Counted from the first letter of the stretch, positions 1-10,843 are shown. The stretch is DNA of 64,000 nt from Methylomonas sp. EFPC3 (GCF_029643245.1 NZ_CP116398.1:4026372-4090371), one strand, 5' to 3'. The notes: a model not told the origin generated them from the sequence alone. Numbers and translations are program-made.

Positions 1-1495
1 CTTGCATGTAATGCAGAATGTCGTGCATCCAGCCCATATTCCATTTCATCGAGAAGCCCAAGCCACCGGTCCAGGTCGGCCGGGTCACTTGCGGCCAGGA
101 GGTGGATTCTTCGGCCATGATCACGGTGCCGGGGTGCTGCTCGTGGGTCACCGTATTCATATGGCGCAGGAAGTCGATCGCTTCCAGGTTTTCGTTGCCG
201 CCGTACATATTGGGAATCCAGTCGTTGGCATCGCGCGAGTAATCCAGATACAGCATCGAGGCGACCGCATCGACGCGCAGACCGTCCAGATGGAATTCCT
301 CCAGCCAGAAGAAGGCGCTGGACAGCAGGAAGTTTTTCACTTCATTGCGGCTGTAGTTGTAGATCAATGTGCCCCAATCGCGATGTTCGCCTTTGCGCGG
401 GTCTTCGTGCTCGTAAAGCGGGGTGCCGTCGAAGCGACCCAGCGCGAAGCTGTCCTTCGGAAAATGGGCCGGCACCCAGTCCAGGATCACACCGATGCCG
501 TTTTGGTGGCAGTGATCGACGAAAAAACGGAAGTCGTCCGGCGTGCCGTGGCGGCTGGTCGGCGCAAAATAACCGGTGGTCTGGTAGCCCCAGGAAATGT
601 CCAGCGGGTGTTCGGTGACCGGTAACAGTTCGATATGGGTAAAGCCCATTTCTTTGACGTAATCGACCAATTGCGCGGCCAGATCGCGGTAGTTCAGAAA
701 ATTGCCGCGGTGGTCGCGCCGCCAAGAGCCGAGGTGTACTTCGTAGATCGACATCGGCCGGTGGAGCCAGTCGTGTTGCGGCCGTTGCTCCATCCAGGCG
801 CCGTCGCGCCAGATGTAGGCATCCTCGTCGACCACGATCGCCGCAGTGGATGGACGAAACTCGAACTGCTGGCCGTAAGGGTCGGTTTTGACCAGCACTT
901 GGCCGCTGTGGCGGTTCAGGATTTCGAACTTGTACAGGTTGCCTACCGTCAGGCCCGGAACAAAGATCTCCCAAATGCCGCTGTTGCCCAGATTGCGCAT
1001 CGGATGGCAACGGCCATCCCAGCGATTGAAGTCGCCGATGGCGCTGACTCGTTGCGCGTTGGGAGCCCAGACGGCGAAATGCACGCCTTCAATGCCGTCG
1101 ACCGTCATCAAATGGGCGCCGAGCTTTTGGTAAATGTGCCAATGCCTGCCTTCGCCGAACAGATGTTGGTCGAATTCCGGCAGTATCGGCCCGAAGCTAT
1201 AAGGATCGTACTGGCAGTGGCTGCCGCCGTCTTTGTCCAGCCAGATTAACTGGTAGTGGGCCGGAACGCCGGTTTTGCCGGGGCGGTATTCGAAGAAATC
1301 GCTGTCCGGGATGCGTTGAAATTCGCCGCCGTCGGCTGCCAGTTTGACGGATTCGGCGTAGGGCAAAAAGGCGCGGAGAATGGTGTCGCCGCCTACGGTA
1401 TGGCGGCCCAAAACCGAGAACGGATCGTGATGTTTGGCATCTTTAATTTTGACGAGTTCTGAATCAAGCGAATGTAACGGGCTTGGCTTGTTCAT
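1..1495 (-). CDS. glgB: 1,4-alpha-glucan branching enzyme GlgB (GH13), 3' end outside window
   Basis: Makes alpha-1,6 branches in glycogen in the cytosol. The visible part (about 498 residues) starts [14 protein letters not shown], carries the N-terminal early-set domain ([11 protein letters not shown], an [21 protein letters not shown] stretch) and then the GH13 barrel: [17 protein letters not shown], the nucleophile-region motif [16 protein letters not shown] and the acid-base-region motif [16 protein letters not shown], ending at [11 protein letters not shown] at the window edge. The family is usually about 730 residues, so roughly the last third is missing. It is divergent from glgC across a 216-bp gap, which probably holds promoters for both. 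Motifs read by me on the reverse strand; identity is very secure. Confidence 0.97.
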   Translation of the reverse strand, partial: MNKPSPLHSLDSELVKIKDAKHHDPFSVLGRHTVGGDTILRAFLPYAESVKLAADGGEFQRIPDSDFFEYRPGKTGVPAHYQLIWLDKDGGSHCQYDPYSFGPILPEFDQHLFGEGRHWHIYQKLGAHLMTVDGIEGVHFAVWAPNAQRVSAIGDFNRWDGRCHPMRNLGNSGIWEIFVPGLTVGNLYKFEILNRHSGQVLVKTDPYGQQFEFRPSTAAIVVDEDAYIWRDGAWMEQRPQHDWLHRPMSIYEVHLGSWRRDHRGNFLNYRDLAAQLVDYVKEMGFTHIELLPVTEHPLDISWGYQTTGYFAPTSRHGTPDDFRFFVDHCHQNGIGVILDWVPAHFPKDSFALGRFDGTPLYEHEDPRKGEHRDWGTLIYNYSRNEVKNFLLSSAFFWLEEFHLDGLRVDAVASMLYLDYSRDANDWIPNMYGGNENLEAIDFLRHMNTVTHEQHPGTVIMAEESTSWPQVTRPTWTGGLGFSMKWNMGWMHDILHYMQ

Positions 1496-1711
1496 CTTGC
1501 AGGGCCTCAGTATAGTTAGGGTTAAGCGTTGGGCGGGGACGGCGATTTTGCTAAAAGACCGGCGTTAATAGTAGCAATGCGTATGGGTTTTTACTTTTCC
1601 GTGAAGAGTAACGATAATGGCTCAGCGCGGCAAGTGCCAGCTCGAGAAATCTGCATCGGCCGGCCGCAGCCCGTATTTGCAGTAAAGCTTATCAATTGAA
1701 CGAGGAAATAC

Positions 1712-2992
1712 ATGTCAGTCGTCGATACACATCAGCAGGAGAGACGGGTAAACGATTTAACCCGCAATACCATCGCTTTAATTTTGGCTGGCGGACGCGG
1801 CTCGCGGTTGAAGAACATGACGGACTGGCGGGCTAAGCCGGCGGTACCTTTCGGCGGCAAGTTTCGGATTATCGATTTTCCATTATCGAATTGCATCAAC
1901 TCGGATATTCGCAAGATCGGAATCCTGACCCAATACAAAGCCGATTCCTTGATTCGGCACATTCAGCAAGGCTGGGGCTTCCTGCGCGGCGAATTCGGCG
2001 AATACGTCGATCTGATGCCGGCGCAGCAGCGCCACGACGAACACTCCTGGTATCAGGGCACAGCCGATGCAATCTACCAAAACATCGATATTTTACGGGC
2101 GCGCAATCCGGAGTTCGTGTTGGTCTTGGCCGGCGACCACATTTACAAAATGGATTACTCGGTGATGTTGGCCGACCATGTCGCCAACAAGGCCGACCTG
2201 ACCATCGGCTGTATCGAAGTGTCGCTGGAAGATGCTAAGGCGTTCGGGGTAATGCACGTCGACGACAACCGTCGGGTCAAGGCCTTCGTCGAAAAGCCGG
2301 AAAATCCGCCGGTCATGCCGGGCCGGGAGAACACCGCGCTGGCGTCGATGGGGATTTACATTTTTAACGCCGGGTTTTTGTTCGAGCAACTGATCAAAGA
2401 TGCGGACACCAAGGGGTCCAGCCGCGATTTCGGCAAAGACATCATTCCGGCGGTAATCGACAAGTACCGGGTCAACGCCTATCCGTTTTTGGATCTGCAA
2501 AGCGGCCAGCAAAGCTACTGGCGCGACGTCGGAACCATCGACGCTTACTGGACCGCCAACATGGAGCTGGTCGGCGTCAAACCTGACCTGAATCTGTACG
2601 ACAACACTTGGCCGATCTGGACCTACCAAGCGCAGACGCCGCCGGCTAAATTCGTGTTCGACGACGACGATCGCCGTGGTCAAGCTATCGACTCGATGGT
2701 CTCCGGCGGCTGTGTGATCTCCGGCGCGACTGTCAGGCACTCGCTGTTGTTCTCGCAAGTCAGGGTCAATTCCTATAGCATCGTAGAGGATTCGGTAGTG
2801 CTGCCGGAAGTCAATATCGGCCGGCATTGCCGGATCAAGAAAGCGATCATCGAAAAAGGCTGCCAAGTGCCGGAAGGCACCGTGATCGGCGAAAACCGGG
2901 CTGAAGACGAAAAGCGCTTTCATGTCAGCGAGGGCGGCGTCGTGCTGGTGACCTCCGATATGTTGGGGCAACGCCGGAATTATGTCCGCTAA
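1712..2992 (+). CDS. glgC: glucose-1-phosphate adenylyltransferase (ADP-glucose pyrophosphorylase)
   Basis: Makes ADP-glucose from ATP and glucose-1-phosphate, the committed step of bacterial glycogen synthesis. The 426-residue protein has the nucleotide-binding signature [20 protein letters not shown] (residues about 23-42), [14 protein letters not shown], the sugar-phosphate region VEKPENPP and a C-terminal left-handed beta-helix region ([20 protein letters not shown]). Length matches the family. A GAGGA ribosome-binding site sits 7 bases before the ATG. The 3' end overlaps the next gene by 11 bases, so the two are probably translationally coupled. The family is usually allosterically controlled by glycolytic intermediates; the sequence alone does not show which effector applies here. 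Confidence 0.97.
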   Translation: MSVVDTHQQERRVNDLTRNTIALILAGGRGSRLKNMTDWRAKPAVPFGGKFRIIDFPLSNCINSDIRKIGILTQYKADSLIRHIQQGWGFLRGEFGEYVDLMPAQQRHDEHSWYQGTADAIYQNIDILRARNPEFVLVLAGDHIYKMDYSVMLADHVANKADLTIGCIEVSLEDAKAFGVMHVDDNRRVKAFVEKPENPPVMPGRENTALASMGIYIFNAGFLFEQLIKDADTKGSSRDFGKDIIPAVIDKYRVNAYPFLDLQSGQQSYWRDVGTIDAYWTANMELVGVKPDLNLYDNTWPIWTYQAQTPPAKFVFDDDDRRGQAIDSMVSGGCVISGATVRHSLLFSQVRVNSYSIVEDSVVLPEVNIGRHCRIKKAIIEKGCQVPEGTVIGENRAEDEKRFHVSEGGVVLVTSDMLGQRRNYVR

Positions 2993-4673
2993 AAAATTGA
3001 AGCTGGTGCTGTGCTGGCACATGCACCAGCCGGAATACCGCGATATGCAGAGCGGGGAGTTCAAATTACCTTGGACTTATCTGCATGTCATAAAAGACTA
3101 CGTCGATATGGTGGCCCACCTGGAGGCCACTCCGGCGGCGAAAGCGGTGGTGAACTTTGCACCCATCTTGCTGGAGCAGATCGAAGACTATTCAAACCAG
3201 GTCAATGGCTATTTGCACGATAGAATCGCGATCAAGGATCCGCTGCTCGCGGCCTTGGTTGAGCCGGCTGTTTCGGCTGATCCGGATCGGCGACTGAAAT
3301 TGTTGCACGATTGCCGTAAGGCGAACCGCGAGCGACAGATCGAGCGCTATCCCGCCTTCCGCAAGCTAATCGATATGGCGGATTGGATCCAGTCGCACCA
3401 GGATTCGGTCAACTACGTCAACGCGCAGTTCATTTCCGACATATTGGTCTGGTACCATTTGGTGTGGATGGGCGAGACCGTCAAACTTGGCGACGGCCGC
3501 GTGCAGCGTCTGATCGACAAAGGCAGCGGTTTCAGTCTGCACGACAGGATCGAGATTGTCGAAATTATCGGCGACCTGTTATCGCGAGTCATCTACCGTT
3601 ATAAATCGCTGGCCAGAAAAGGCCGTATCGAATTATCCGTTACCCCTTACGCCCATCCGATCATGCCGCTGATGCTGCAAATCGATTGTGCCCGCGAGGC
3701 GATGCCTGGCGTCGAATTGCCGGGACTGGAGAACTATCCGGGCGGGGAGGAGCGGGTACGTTGGCATCTGCAGAAGGGCGTGGCGACGTTTCGGCATTTC
3801 TTCGGCTTCGAGCCGCAAGGTTGCTGGCCGTCGGAGGGCAGTGTCAGCGAGCGGACGCTGCAGATTCTGGCCGAAGCCGGTTTCCGTTGGGCCGCCAGTG
3901 GCGGCAACGTGCTGCACAATAGTTTGCACGCCTCCGGTGTGGCCGGAAGTTGCAGCCCGCACCAGCCGTTTAAACTATATTCAGCCGATATTGCCTGTTT
4001 TTTCCGGGACGATGGCTTGTCAGACCTGATAGGTTTTGAATATTCCAAATGGCATGCCGATGATGCGGTGGCCGATTTGATCAAACATTTGGAGAATATC
4101 GCCGATTTCGATAGCGAGGAGCCTCTGGTTTCGATCATTATGGACGGCGAAAATGCGTGGGAATATTTTCCGGATAACGGCTATCATTTTCTTAGCGCTT
4201 TGTATCGTCGGTTGAGCGAGCATCCGCGTATCGAGTTGACCACCTTTTCCGAGTATCTGGATAGCAAAGGAAATCGCAGAGGAAAATTGCCGAAATTGGT
4301 GGCTGGAAGTTGGGTTTACGGTACCTTTTCGACCTGGATTGGCGATGCCGATAAGAATTACGGCTGGGATATGCTGGGCGATGTCAAGATGGCGTTCGAT
4401 CGGGCTGTGGCGAACGGTAAGCTCGGCGAGCAACAGCTGCTGCGTGCTCAAACCCAGTTGGGTGTTTGCGAAGGTTCGGACTGGTTCTGGTGGTTTGGCG
4501 ACTATAACCCCGGCGAAGCGGTTAGCGACTTCGAAAAGCAGTATAGGCTCAATCTGACCAACCTTTACCGGTTGTTGGGGGAAGAGCCGCCGGCGTACTT
4601 GGCCTTGTCGTTTACGCAAGGTAGCGGTAGTCCGGCGATGGGCGGTGCTATGCGCCGCGGTAATCAAATATAA
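2982..4673 (+). CDS. glycoside hydrolase family 57 protein, alpha-amylase-like
   Basis: Probable cytosolic alpha-glucan hydrolase or transferase; no signal peptide is seen. The 563-residue protein begins with the GH57 motif HMHQP (residues 13-17), has the nucleophile motif [10 protein letters not shown] (Glu285) and the acid motif [14 protein letters not shown] (Asp388), and ends with the domain motif [18 protein letters not shown] typical of the amylase/amylopullulanase-like branch of GH57. It overlaps glgC by 11 bases and is followed 17 bases later by malQ, so the three likely form one operon. GH57 holds amylases, glucanotransferases and branching enzymes; the exact activity cannot be read from the sequence, but the motifs differ from the GH57 branching enzyme further downstream. 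Confidence 0.9.
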   Translation: MSAKKLKLVLCWHMHQPEYRDMQSGEFKLPWTYLHVIKDYVDMVAHLEATPAAKAVVNFAPILLEQIEDYSNQVNGYLHDRIAIKDPLLAALVEPAVSADPDRRLKLLHDCRKANRERQIERYPAFRKLIDMADWIQSHQDSVNYVNAQFISDILVWYHLVWMGETVKLGDGRVQRLIDKGSGFSLHDRIEIVEIIGDLLSRVIYRYKSLARKGRIELSVTPYAHPIMPLMLQIDCAREAMPGVELPGLENYPGGEERVRWHLQKGVATFRHFFGFEPQGCWPSEGSVSERTLQILAEAGFRWAASGGNVLHNSLHASGVAGSCSPHQPFKLYSADIACFFRDDGLSDLIGFEYSKWHADDAVADLIKHLENIADFDSEEPLVSIIMDGENAWEYFPDNGYHFLSALYRRLSEHPRIELTTFSEYLDSKGNRRGKLPKLVAGSWVYGTFSTWIGDADKNYGWDMLGDVKMAFDRAVANGKLGEQQLLRAQTQLGVCEGSDWFWWFGDYNPGEAVSDFEKQYRLNLTNLYRLLGEEPPAYLALSFTQGSGSPAMGGAMRRGNQI

Positions 4674-4690
4674 GAAAACGGAACTAGTTC

Positions 4691-6166
4691 ATGGGTGCTC
4701 TCTTGGATAAACGCCGCGCGGGCGTTTTGCTACACATTACATCCTTGCCGGGGCGCGGAGAGTGTGGCGATTTGGGAAGGGAAGCGTTTCATTTTGTCAA
4801 TTTTCTCCACGATACCGGTGCCACGGTTTGGCAGACCTTGCCACTCGGCATGCCGCACGGCGACGGGTCGCCGTACCAGTGTTTGTCTGCCCATGCCGGC
4901 AATCCGGCGCTGATCAATCTCGAATGGTTGTCGGACAAGGGTTGGCTGCAGGCCGTCGACCGTTGCGGCGATTGTCATACCAATACTGAAATTACCAAAA
5001 GTTGCCTGATAACCAAGGCGTTCTACGGCTTCCAAAATTTGGCCGATGCCGAACAGCAGGCTGATTTTCAACGGTTTTGTCAGGAAAAAGCCGATTGGCT
5101 CGATGACTTCGCCTTGTTTATCGCATTGCGTAACGTATTCGGGCACAAATGTTGGAACGAGTGGCCGGAAGCGTTGCGGCAACGTGAGCCGAAAGCGCTG
5201 AGCGAGTCGCGGCAGTTATTGAAAGCGGTGATCGATTCGATCAAATTCGAACAGTACGTATTCTTCAGGCAGTGGCACGAGTTGAAGGATTATGCGGCTC
5301 GGCACGGCGTTCTGATGTTCGGCGACATTCCGATTTTTGTTTCCTACGATAGTGCCGACGTCTGGGCTAACCGCGACGTGTTCAAACTGAACGCGGCCGG
5401 CGAGATGGAAGTCGTGGCCGGGGTGCCGCCGGATTATTTTTCCGAATTCGGTCAGCGCTGGGGTAATCCGCATTATGACTGGGAGTATTTGCGCAAAACC
5501 GGTTTCAAGTGGTGGCTGGAGCGGATCAAATCCCAATACGAGATGTTTGATATTCTCCGCATTGACCATTTTCGCGGGCTGGAAGCGGCATGGGAGATTC
5601 CGGCCAACGAGGACACCGCGATCAACGGCCGTTGGGTCGTCGCGCCCGGCGCCGAGTTATTGGCCGAAATTCAACGTCATTTCGGCTCGCTGTCGCTGGT
5701 TGCCGAAGACTTGGGCATCATTACCGCCGAAGTCGAGGCCTTGCGCGACGACTTCGAATTGCCCGGCATGAAGATTTTGCAATTTGCTTTCGGCGACGAT
5801 AGTCGCAATCCCTATCTGCCGTGTAACTACCATCGAAACTGTGTGGTGTATACCGGTACCCACGACAACGACACCACGTTAGGCTGGTTCGACGGGCTTA
5901 ACGACAGCGAAAAACAGCGGATTTATGACTATTTAGGCTGGTCCAGTTTGCCGATGCCGAGCGCGCTGATTCATGCCGCGATGGGATCGGTTGCCAATCT
6001 GGCGATGATTCCGATGCAGGATATCTTAAAGCTCGGGTCGCCGGATCGGATGAATACGCCCGGAACCACTGAAGGTAACTGGCGCTGGCGTTTCGATTGG
6101 TCGCAATTGTCCGACGATAAAGCCGGACATTTTGCGCATTTAGTCCGCTTGTTCGGCCGCTGCTGA
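4691..6166 (+). CDS. malQ: 4-alpha-glucanotransferase (amylomaltase)
   Basis: Moves alpha-1,4-glucan segments between malto-oligosaccharides in the cytosol. The 491-residue GH77 protein has RRAGVLLHITSLPG at the N-terminus, the DGSPYQCLSAHAGNP substrate-loop motif, FGDIPIFVSYDSADVWA, the nucleophile-region motif DILRIDHFRGLEAAWEIP, VAEDLGIITAEVEAL with the acid/base Glu, and YTGTHDNDTTLGW. It is the last gene of the glgC-GH57-malQ run. A perfect 9-bp hairpin (TCGGCCGCT and its complement) straddles the stop codon without a T-run; it may help end transcription toward the convergent xoxJ gene. Confidence 0.96.
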   Translation: MGALLDKRRAGVLLHITSLPGRGECGDLGREAFHFVNFLHDTGATVWQTLPLGMPHGDGSPYQCLSAHAGNPALINLEWLSDKGWLQAVDRCGDCHTNTEITKSCLITKAFYGFQNLADAEQQADFQRFCQEKADWLDDFALFIALRNVFGHKCWNEWPEALRQREPKALSESRQLLKAVIDSIKFEQYVFFRQWHELKDYAARHGVLMFGDIPIFVSYDSADVWANRDVFKLNAAGEMEVVAGVPPDYFSEFGQRWGNPHYDWEYLRKTGFKWWLERIKSQYEMFDILRIDHFRGLEAAWEIPANEDTAINGRWVVAPGAELLAEIQRHFGSLSLVAEDLGIITAEVEALRDDFELPGMKILQFAFGDDSRNPYLPCNYHRNCVVYTGTHDNDTTLGWFDGLNDSEKQRIYDYLGWSSLPMPSALIHAAMGSVANLAMIPMQDILKLGSPDRMNTPGTTEGNWRWRFDWSQLSDDKAGHFAHLVRLFGRC

Positions 6167-6184
6167 AGCGGCCGAGTTCAGCTG

Positions 6185-7042
6185 TCAATCGTCGTCTTGC
6201 TTGGCCGGTTTTTCCGGTATCGGCAGCGATGGAATTTTGTAGTCGGCAATAATCGCCTGGATTTTTGCCCGATTCTTGTCGATCAAGTCGTTAAGCTGTT
6301 GCTTGCGCTGATTGTCGCCTTGGCGAATGCCCATCGCAATCGAGAAATCGAAGCGCGTCCCCGGTGCCGATTGCATCGGGATTGCGATATAGCCGTTCTT
6401 GGTGTTCTGATTTTGCACGTACGCCGCCATCGGGCCCCATAAAATCACCATGTCGATTTTTCCGGCGCTCAGATCCTTCTCGATCTGCATTGCCACGTTG
6501 TGTTCGCTGTCGCCGGTCATACTTTGGTAAGGAACGCCGTAATCCAGCAGGCCGTTCTGTTGCAGCCAGTCGGTACCGGGGCCGCGGTCGAACATGGCGA
6601 TTTTCAGTTTCTGCTGTCGCTGCTCGGGCAATTGCACCAATTGGTTGGGATCTTTGATATCGTCCCAGCCCCGGCCTTTTGCAATCAATAAGACGTAGGT
6701 CGAATGCAGGTAGGGTTTGGTGGTTTCGGTCAATTCGAAGCCGGCCGGCACGCCCATCACGACATCGCACTTGAAACCTTCGCCATTGTCGTTTTCCGCT
6801 TTCAAGGTGTTGCGGATGAAGCCGATGCGGTCCGGCAACCAGGTGTATTCGAGTTCCTGGCCCAATTGGTCGGCAAACAGCGCGGCGATTTTATTCTCGT
6901 AGCCGGTCAGTTCCTTAGTGGAATAGGGCGGGTTTACCGGGTCTGCGCAGACTTTGAACTTGTCCTGGGCTTGGCTGTTGGCGATTGGCGCGGTCAAGGC
7001 TAGAGATAAGGCCCAAGTGGTAAAGGTCGAATTGGCTTTCAT
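6185..7042 (-). CDS. xoxJ: periplasmic solute-binding-like protein XoxJ, methanol oxidation partner
   Basis: 285 residues with a signal peptide (MKANSTFTTWALSLALTAPIANSQAQ) and a periplasmic binding-protein fold: KVCADPVNPPYSTKELTGYENKIA near the mature N-terminus, CDVVMGVPAGF, then DMVILWGPMAAY. This is the MxaJ/XoxJ type, which in methylotrophs is encoded beside methanol dehydrogenase and thought to assist its maturation or activation. It lies 90 bases downstream of xoxF on the same strand, with a strong hairpin terminator between them. The ribosome-binding site AGGA is 6 bases before the ATG. The C-terminal tail is Lys/Asp rich (PEKPAKQDDD). A cytochrome xoxG is not found in the window. 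Confidence 0.88.
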   Translation of the reverse strand: MKANSTFTTWALSLALTAPIANSQAQDKFKVCADPVNPPYSTKELTGYENKIAALFADQLGQELEYTWLPDRIGFIRNTLKAENDNGEGFKCDVVMGVPAGFELTETTKPYLHSTYVLLIAKGRGWDDIKDPNQLVQLPEQRQQKLKIAMFDRGPGTDWLQQNGLLDYGVPYQSMTGDSEHNVAMQIEKDLSAGKIDMVILWGPMAAYVQNQNTKNGYIAIPMQSAPGTRFDFSIAMGIRQGDNQRKQQLNDLIDKNRAKIQAIIADYKIPSLPIPEKPAKQDDD

Positions 7043-7071
7043 GATAATTCCTGTACTGGTTTTCTTGGCAT

Positions 7072-7103
7072 AAAAAAGCCTTGGCCGATTGCTCGGCCAA
7101 GGC
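7072..7103 (-). terminator. intrinsic terminator between xoxF and xoxJ
   Basis: On the minus strand a perfect 11-bp stem (GCCTTGGCCGA / TCGGCCAAGGC) with a 4-base loop is followed by six T residues. It lies about 30 bases after the xoxF stop and about 30 bases before the xoxJ start. It should end most xoxF transcripts and leave xoxJ with less message, or stabilise the xoxF mRNA end. Confidence 0.9.
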
Positions 7104-7132
7104 TTGCTTCACTGCAATCTAAAGTTTAGATT

Positions 7133-8986
7133 TTAGTTAGGCAGAGCGAACACAGTCAGTGTACCACCCAGTTTGGTGTAAGAGCCTAAGCTTCTGTACG
7201 CGCCAACCGCACCCAGACCTTCCGAGTTGGTTGATGACGAACCGTCGTCCAGACCGGCCGCGATACCGATACCTGCCCAACCGCCGATACCTGACAGAAC
7301 GCCGACGTATTGTTTGCCTTCGAATTCCCAAGTGTTGACGTTACCGATGATGCCGGATGGGGTTTTGAATTTGTACAATTCTTTACCGGTTTTGGCGTCA
7401 ACTGCTTTCAGGTAACCTTCCAGGGTGCCGTAGAACACAACGCCACCAGCCGTTGCAACAGAGCCTGACCAGACAGAGAATTGTTCTTTGTTAGACCAAG
7501 CGATTTTGCCGGTTTTGGCATCCCACGCGGTGAACTGGCCCAGGTTGGTGGTGCCGTCTTTTTTACCGGTCAAAACATCAGCGCCTGCAGGCATCATGTT
7601 CAGGGTGGCACCTACGTACGGTTGGCCAGCGGTGTAGCTAACTTCAAACGGTTCGTACTCCATGCACAAGTGGTTGCCGGAGATGTAGAACAGGCCGGTT
7701 TGTGGAGAGTAAGACACCGGTTGTTGGTTTTTCGCACCCAGCGCTGCAGGGCAGGTACCAACGGTGTTGACGTCTTCGCCGTTATGCTCGGTAGAGAATT
7801 CAGGCACGACTTGTGGGCGGCCGGATTTCATGTCGACGTGAGTCAGCCAGTTGACTGATTTGTCAAAGGTTTCTGCAACCAGCAATTCACCAGTTTCACG
7901 GTCCAGGGTGTAGCCCACGCCGTTACGGTCAAAGTGGACGATGGTTTTGTGCATTTTGCCTTTGACTTCTTGGTCAACCAGAACGGTTTCGTTGATACCG
8001 TCATAGTCCCACTCGTCGTGTGGCGTCATTTGGTAAACCCATTTAACTTCACCGGTGTCGGCGTCGCGAGCCCACAGAGACATGGACCATTTGTTGTCGC
8101 CCGGACGTTGTACAGGGTTCCATGTAGAAGGGTTGCCTGAGCCGTAGTAGACCAGATTCAGTTTAGGGTCGTAGGAATACCAGCCCCAGGTGGTGCCGCC
8201 ACCGATTTTCCATTGGTCACCTTTCCAGGTCGCCAAGCTGGATTCAGGTCCCAGCGGAGTGACTTTTCCGTCTTGCCAGGTGGTGGATTTGCCCGGTTTG
8301 ATCAGGGTGTCCTTGTCCGGACCCATGCTGTAACCTTTCCACGCCAACTGGCCGGTTTTGATGTCGTAAGCAGCCAGGAAGCCGCGGACACCAAACTCAC
8401 CACCCGAAATACCGGTGATGACTTTGTCTTTAACAACGATCGGCGCGTTGGTGTTGGTCATACCCAGTTTCGGGTCGCCGTTTTGTACGCTCCATACGCG
8501 TTTGCCGGTTTTGGCATCCAGCGCAGTCAGCACGGTGTCTGATTGTTGCAGGAAGATTTTACCGTCGCCGTAAGCCAAGCCGCGGTTAACGGTATCGCAG
8601 CACATGACAGGAATGGTGACGTCGGCATCCATTGTTGGGGTGAATTCCCAGATGACCGCTTTGGTTTTTTGGTCGATCGCGTAAACGGTGTTAGGGAACG
8701 GAGTGTGAACATACAGAACGCCGTTAACAACCAGAGGACCACCTTCGTGACCACGCAACACACCGGTAGAGAAAGACCAGGCTGGTTGCAGGTTTTTAAC
8801 GTTCTGAGTGTTGATTTGGGACAATTTGCTGTAGCGGGTACCAGCGTAGTCGCCACCCCAAGAAGCCCAGTTAGCAGGGTTTTGAGTTAATTTTTCTAAG
8901 TCGTCGTTGGCGGTAGATACGGTTGGTGCAGCAAGGATCGTCGCTACAGTCGAAGCAAGCAGCCAGTTGTGTACAGGCTTCTTCAT
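7133..8986 (-). CDS. xoxF: lanthanide-dependent PQQ methanol dehydrogenase XoxF
   Basis: Periplasmic PQQ enzyme oxidising methanol. The 617-residue precursor has a signal peptide ([20 protein letters not shown]...), the vicinal Cys pair of the family (MCCDTVNRG, Cys129-Cys130), repeated beta-propeller motifs such as AKTGKRVWS and [10 protein letters not shown], and the motif [11 protein letters not shown]. The D-Y-D here (Asp327 and Asp329) is the feature separating XoxF from calcium MxaF: the second Asp helps bind the lanthanide. An upstream ATG would add 46 residues before the signal peptide, so I chose the ATG preceded by the near-perfect site CCAGGAGGAAACAT. xoxJ follows. Expression in this family commonly responds to lanthanides; no operator was identified here. 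Confidence 0.97.
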   Translation of the reverse strand: MKKPVHNWLLASTVATILAAPTVSTANDDLEKLTQNPANWASWGGDYAGTRYSKLSQINTQNVKNLQPAWSFSTGVLRGHEGGPLVVNGVLYVHTPFPNTVYAIDQKTKAVIWEFTPTMDADVTIPVMCCDTVNRGLAYGDGKIFLQQSDTVLTALDAKTGKRVWSVQNGDPKLGMTNTNAPIVVKDKVITGISGGEFGVRGFLAAYDIKTGQLAWKGYSMGPDKDTLIKPGKSTTWQDGKVTPLGPESSLATWKGDQWKIGGGTTWGWYSYDPKLNLVYYGSGNPSTWNPVQRPGDNKWSMSLWARDADTGEVKWVYQMTPHDEWDYDGINETVLVDQEVKGKMHKTIVHFDRNGVGYTLDRETGELLVAETFDKSVNWLTHVDMKSGRPQVVPEFSTEHNGEDVNTVGTCPAALGAKNQQPVSYSPQTGLFYISGNHLCMEYEPFEVSYTAGQPYVGATLNMMPAGADVLTGKKDGTTNLGQFTAWDAKTGKIAWSNKEQFSVWSGSVATAGGVVFYGTLEGYLKAVDAKTGKELYKFKTPSGIIGNVNTWEFEGKQYVGVLSGIGGWAGIGIAAGLDDGSSSTNSEGLGAVGAYRSLGSYTKLGGTLTVFALPN

Positions 8987-9242
8987 ATGTTTCCTCCTGG
9001 TAATCTGTTGATGAGACAGAGTACGGTTTTGTGTTGTTAAGACTAATATTAGTTTTAAAGCTCTGTTTGGATGACTGACCTGTTTAGGTCGTTCGCACAT
9101 CGTCGAACGCAGAGGTAGAGCCACACCAGACGTGTAAATTGAAGGATTTTTTCCTAAAAGTCAACCGGAAAAACTCTGCCGGGAACGCCCGCAAACGATA
9201 AAGCCAAGACTTATAATGCCTTAGCATTTGGCGCTGATTTGC

Positions 9243-9878
9243 TCAACGCGGCAAACAAATGCCCAGGCCGCCGAGGCCGCAATAACCGTCGGGATTTTTG
9301 GCCAGATACTGCTGGTGGTCCTGCTCGGCGTAGTAAAACGGCGGCGCAATGCGGATTTCGGTCGTGATTGGCGGAAATCCGGCTTTCGATAGTTCAGCTT
9401 GGTATGCGTGTTGGCTGGCGCTGGCTGCGGCGAGTTGTTCGTCACCGTAGCAGTAAATTGCCGAACGGTACTGCGTGCCGATGTCGTTGCCCTGACGCAT
9501 GCCTTGGGTCGGGTTGTGCGCTTCCCAAAACACCGCCAACAACGACGCGTAGCTAACGGTTTGCGGGTCGAAGACTACCAGAACCACTTCGGCGTGGCCG
9601 GTCATGCCGCTACAGACTTCCTGATAGCTTGGATTGGGCGTAAAGCCGCCGGCATAGCCGACTGCAGTAGTATAGACGCCGGCTTGCTGCCAGAACTTGC
9701 GTTCGGCGCCCCAAAAACAACCCATGCCGAATACCGCTTGCTGCATCTGCTCCGGAAACGGCGGATGGTAAGGATGGCCGTGTACGGCATGCGTCAAGCC
9801 GCTGGCGATAGGCGACGAGCGGCCCGCTAACGCTTGTTCCGCAACAGGCATGGCAATTTTTTTGGAAAGAAAAGACAT
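9243..9878 (-). CDS. msrA: peptide methionine-S-sulfoxide reductase MsrA
   Basis: Repairs methionine-S-sulfoxide in oxidised proteins. 211 residues, close to the E. coli-type long MsrA, including the N-terminal extension ([12 protein letters not shown]...GRSSPI). The catalytic motif is [10 protein letters not shown] with Cys54; the C-terminal [14 protein letters not shown] carries the resolving cysteines. Other family marks are [13 protein letters not shown] and the [20 protein letters not shown] stretch. The GGGGGAAGG ribosome-binding region lies just before the ATG. It is divergent from hslO, another oxidative-stress gene, across a 76-bp gap with a perfect palindrome. Identity is secure. 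Confidence 0.97.
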   Translation of the reverse strand: MSFLSKKIAMPVAEQALAGRSSPIASGLTHAVHGHPYHPPFPEQMQQAVFGMGCFWGAERKFWQQAGVYTTAVGYAGGFTPNPSYQEVCSGMTGHAEVVLVVFDPQTVSYASLLAVFWEAHNPTQGMRQGNDIGTQYRSAIYCYGDEQLAAASASQHAYQAELSKAGFPPITTEIRIAPPFYYAEQDHQQYLAKNPDGYCGLGGLGICLPR

Positions 9879-9912
9879 AACCGCCTTCCCCCTAGTCGAA
9901 TGATGGGACGCT

Positions 9913-9928
9913 GGGGATTATAATCCCC
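9913..9928. promoter_or_regulatory. 16-bp perfect palindrome, probable overlapping divergent -10 boxes of msrA and hslO
   Basis: GGGGATTATAATCCCC lies 27 bases before hslO and 35 bases before msrA. Its centre reads TATAAT on both strands, so one site could supply the -10 element for both genes with leaders of about 24-32 bases. No good -35 hexamer is visible on either side, which suggests an activator or an extended -10. That both genes protect against oxidation makes co-control plausible. Confidence 0.6.
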
Positions 9929-9954
9929 GACCTTTCGATAAAGTTAATCAAATC

Positions 9955-10836
9955 ATGAAACAACAGGATTGCTTACGCCGCTTTATCTTCGAAGAGCACG
10001 GTGTGCGCGGCGAATGGGTGCGGCTACAGACCAGCTTGGTCGAAGCCAAACAACACCAGCGGATAGCGGACGATGCAGTCGACGCCCAAATGGGACAGGC
10101 GCTGGCCGCGGTGGTATTGCTGTCGGCGACGATCAAATTTAAAGGCGCAATGATTATGCAGATTCAGGGCGGCGGCGATTTGACCGCTTTGGTCGCCCAG
10201 GCCAGCAACGACCGTAACATTCGGGGACTGGTGCGTAGCGCGGACAAGGTCAGCGGCGCCAACCTGCGCGAAATGGTCGGCGCTGGCGGGCGATTGGTGC
10301 TGACCGTCGAATCCGAGAATGCCGAACCTTACCAAGGTATCGTCGGGATCGAGGCCGATACGCTGGCCGAAGTGTTGGAAGTGTATTTCAAACAATCGGA
10401 ACAACTGAACACCCGATTGTGGTTGTTCGCCGACCGCAACGCCGCGGCCGGATTGTTGATTCAAGAGTTGCCGGGTGAACACAAAGACCCGGCCGACTGG
10501 GAGCGCCTGGAAATGTTGGCCGCTACCGTCACCGCCCAGGAAATCTTCACGCTGGATTGCGAAGATTTGCTGTATCGGCTATTCCATCAGGAAAAGGTCA
10601 GAATCTTCGATCCGGAAGCGGTGGAATTCAAATGCACTTGTTCCCGGCAAAAAATCGCCGGCACTTTATTGATGTTGGGGCGGTCCGAACTGCATGCGAT
10701 TTTGCAAGAGCGCGACGACATCGAAATCGACTGCCAGTTCTGCGGTGCGCAATACCGCTTCGATCAAATCGACGTAGAAAATTTGCTGACCAATCCGGCG
10801 GCAGAAACCGAGACCAACCCGCCGACCCGGCATTGA
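9955..10836 (+). CDS. hslO: redox-regulated molecular chaperone Hsp33
   Basis: Cytosolic holdase chaperone switched on by oxidation. 293 residues. The zinc-binding redox switch is complete at the C-terminus: CTC (Cys227, Cys229) and CQFC (Cys260, Cys263), separated by SRQKIAGTLLMLGRSEL. The N-terminal core includes GALTALVAQ-like GGGDLTALVAQ and GLVRSADKVSGANL. It is divergent from msrA across a palindromic promoter core, and the next gene (lipoprotein) begins 8 bases after its stop, so it likely heads a two-gene operon. Identity is secure. Confidence 0.97.
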   Translation: MKQQDCLRRFIFEEHGVRGEWVRLQTSLVEAKQHQRIADDAVDAQMGQALAAVVLLSATIKFKGAMIMQIQGGGDLTALVAQASNDRNIRGLVRSADKVSGANLREMVGAGGRLVLTVESENAEPYQGIVGIEADTLAEVLEVYFKQSEQLNTRLWLFADRNAAAGLLIQELPGEHKDPADWERLEMLAATVTAQEIFTLDCEDLLYRLFHQEKVRIFDPEAVEFKCTCSRQKIAGTLLMLGRSELHAILQERDDIEIDCQFCGAQYRFDQIDVENLLTNPAAETETNPPTRH

Positions 10837-10843
10837 GGAGGCT

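Noticed and set aside
2093-3064. Minus-strand open frame of 323 codons opposite glgC
   Set aside because: Shadow of glgC; glgC is certain.
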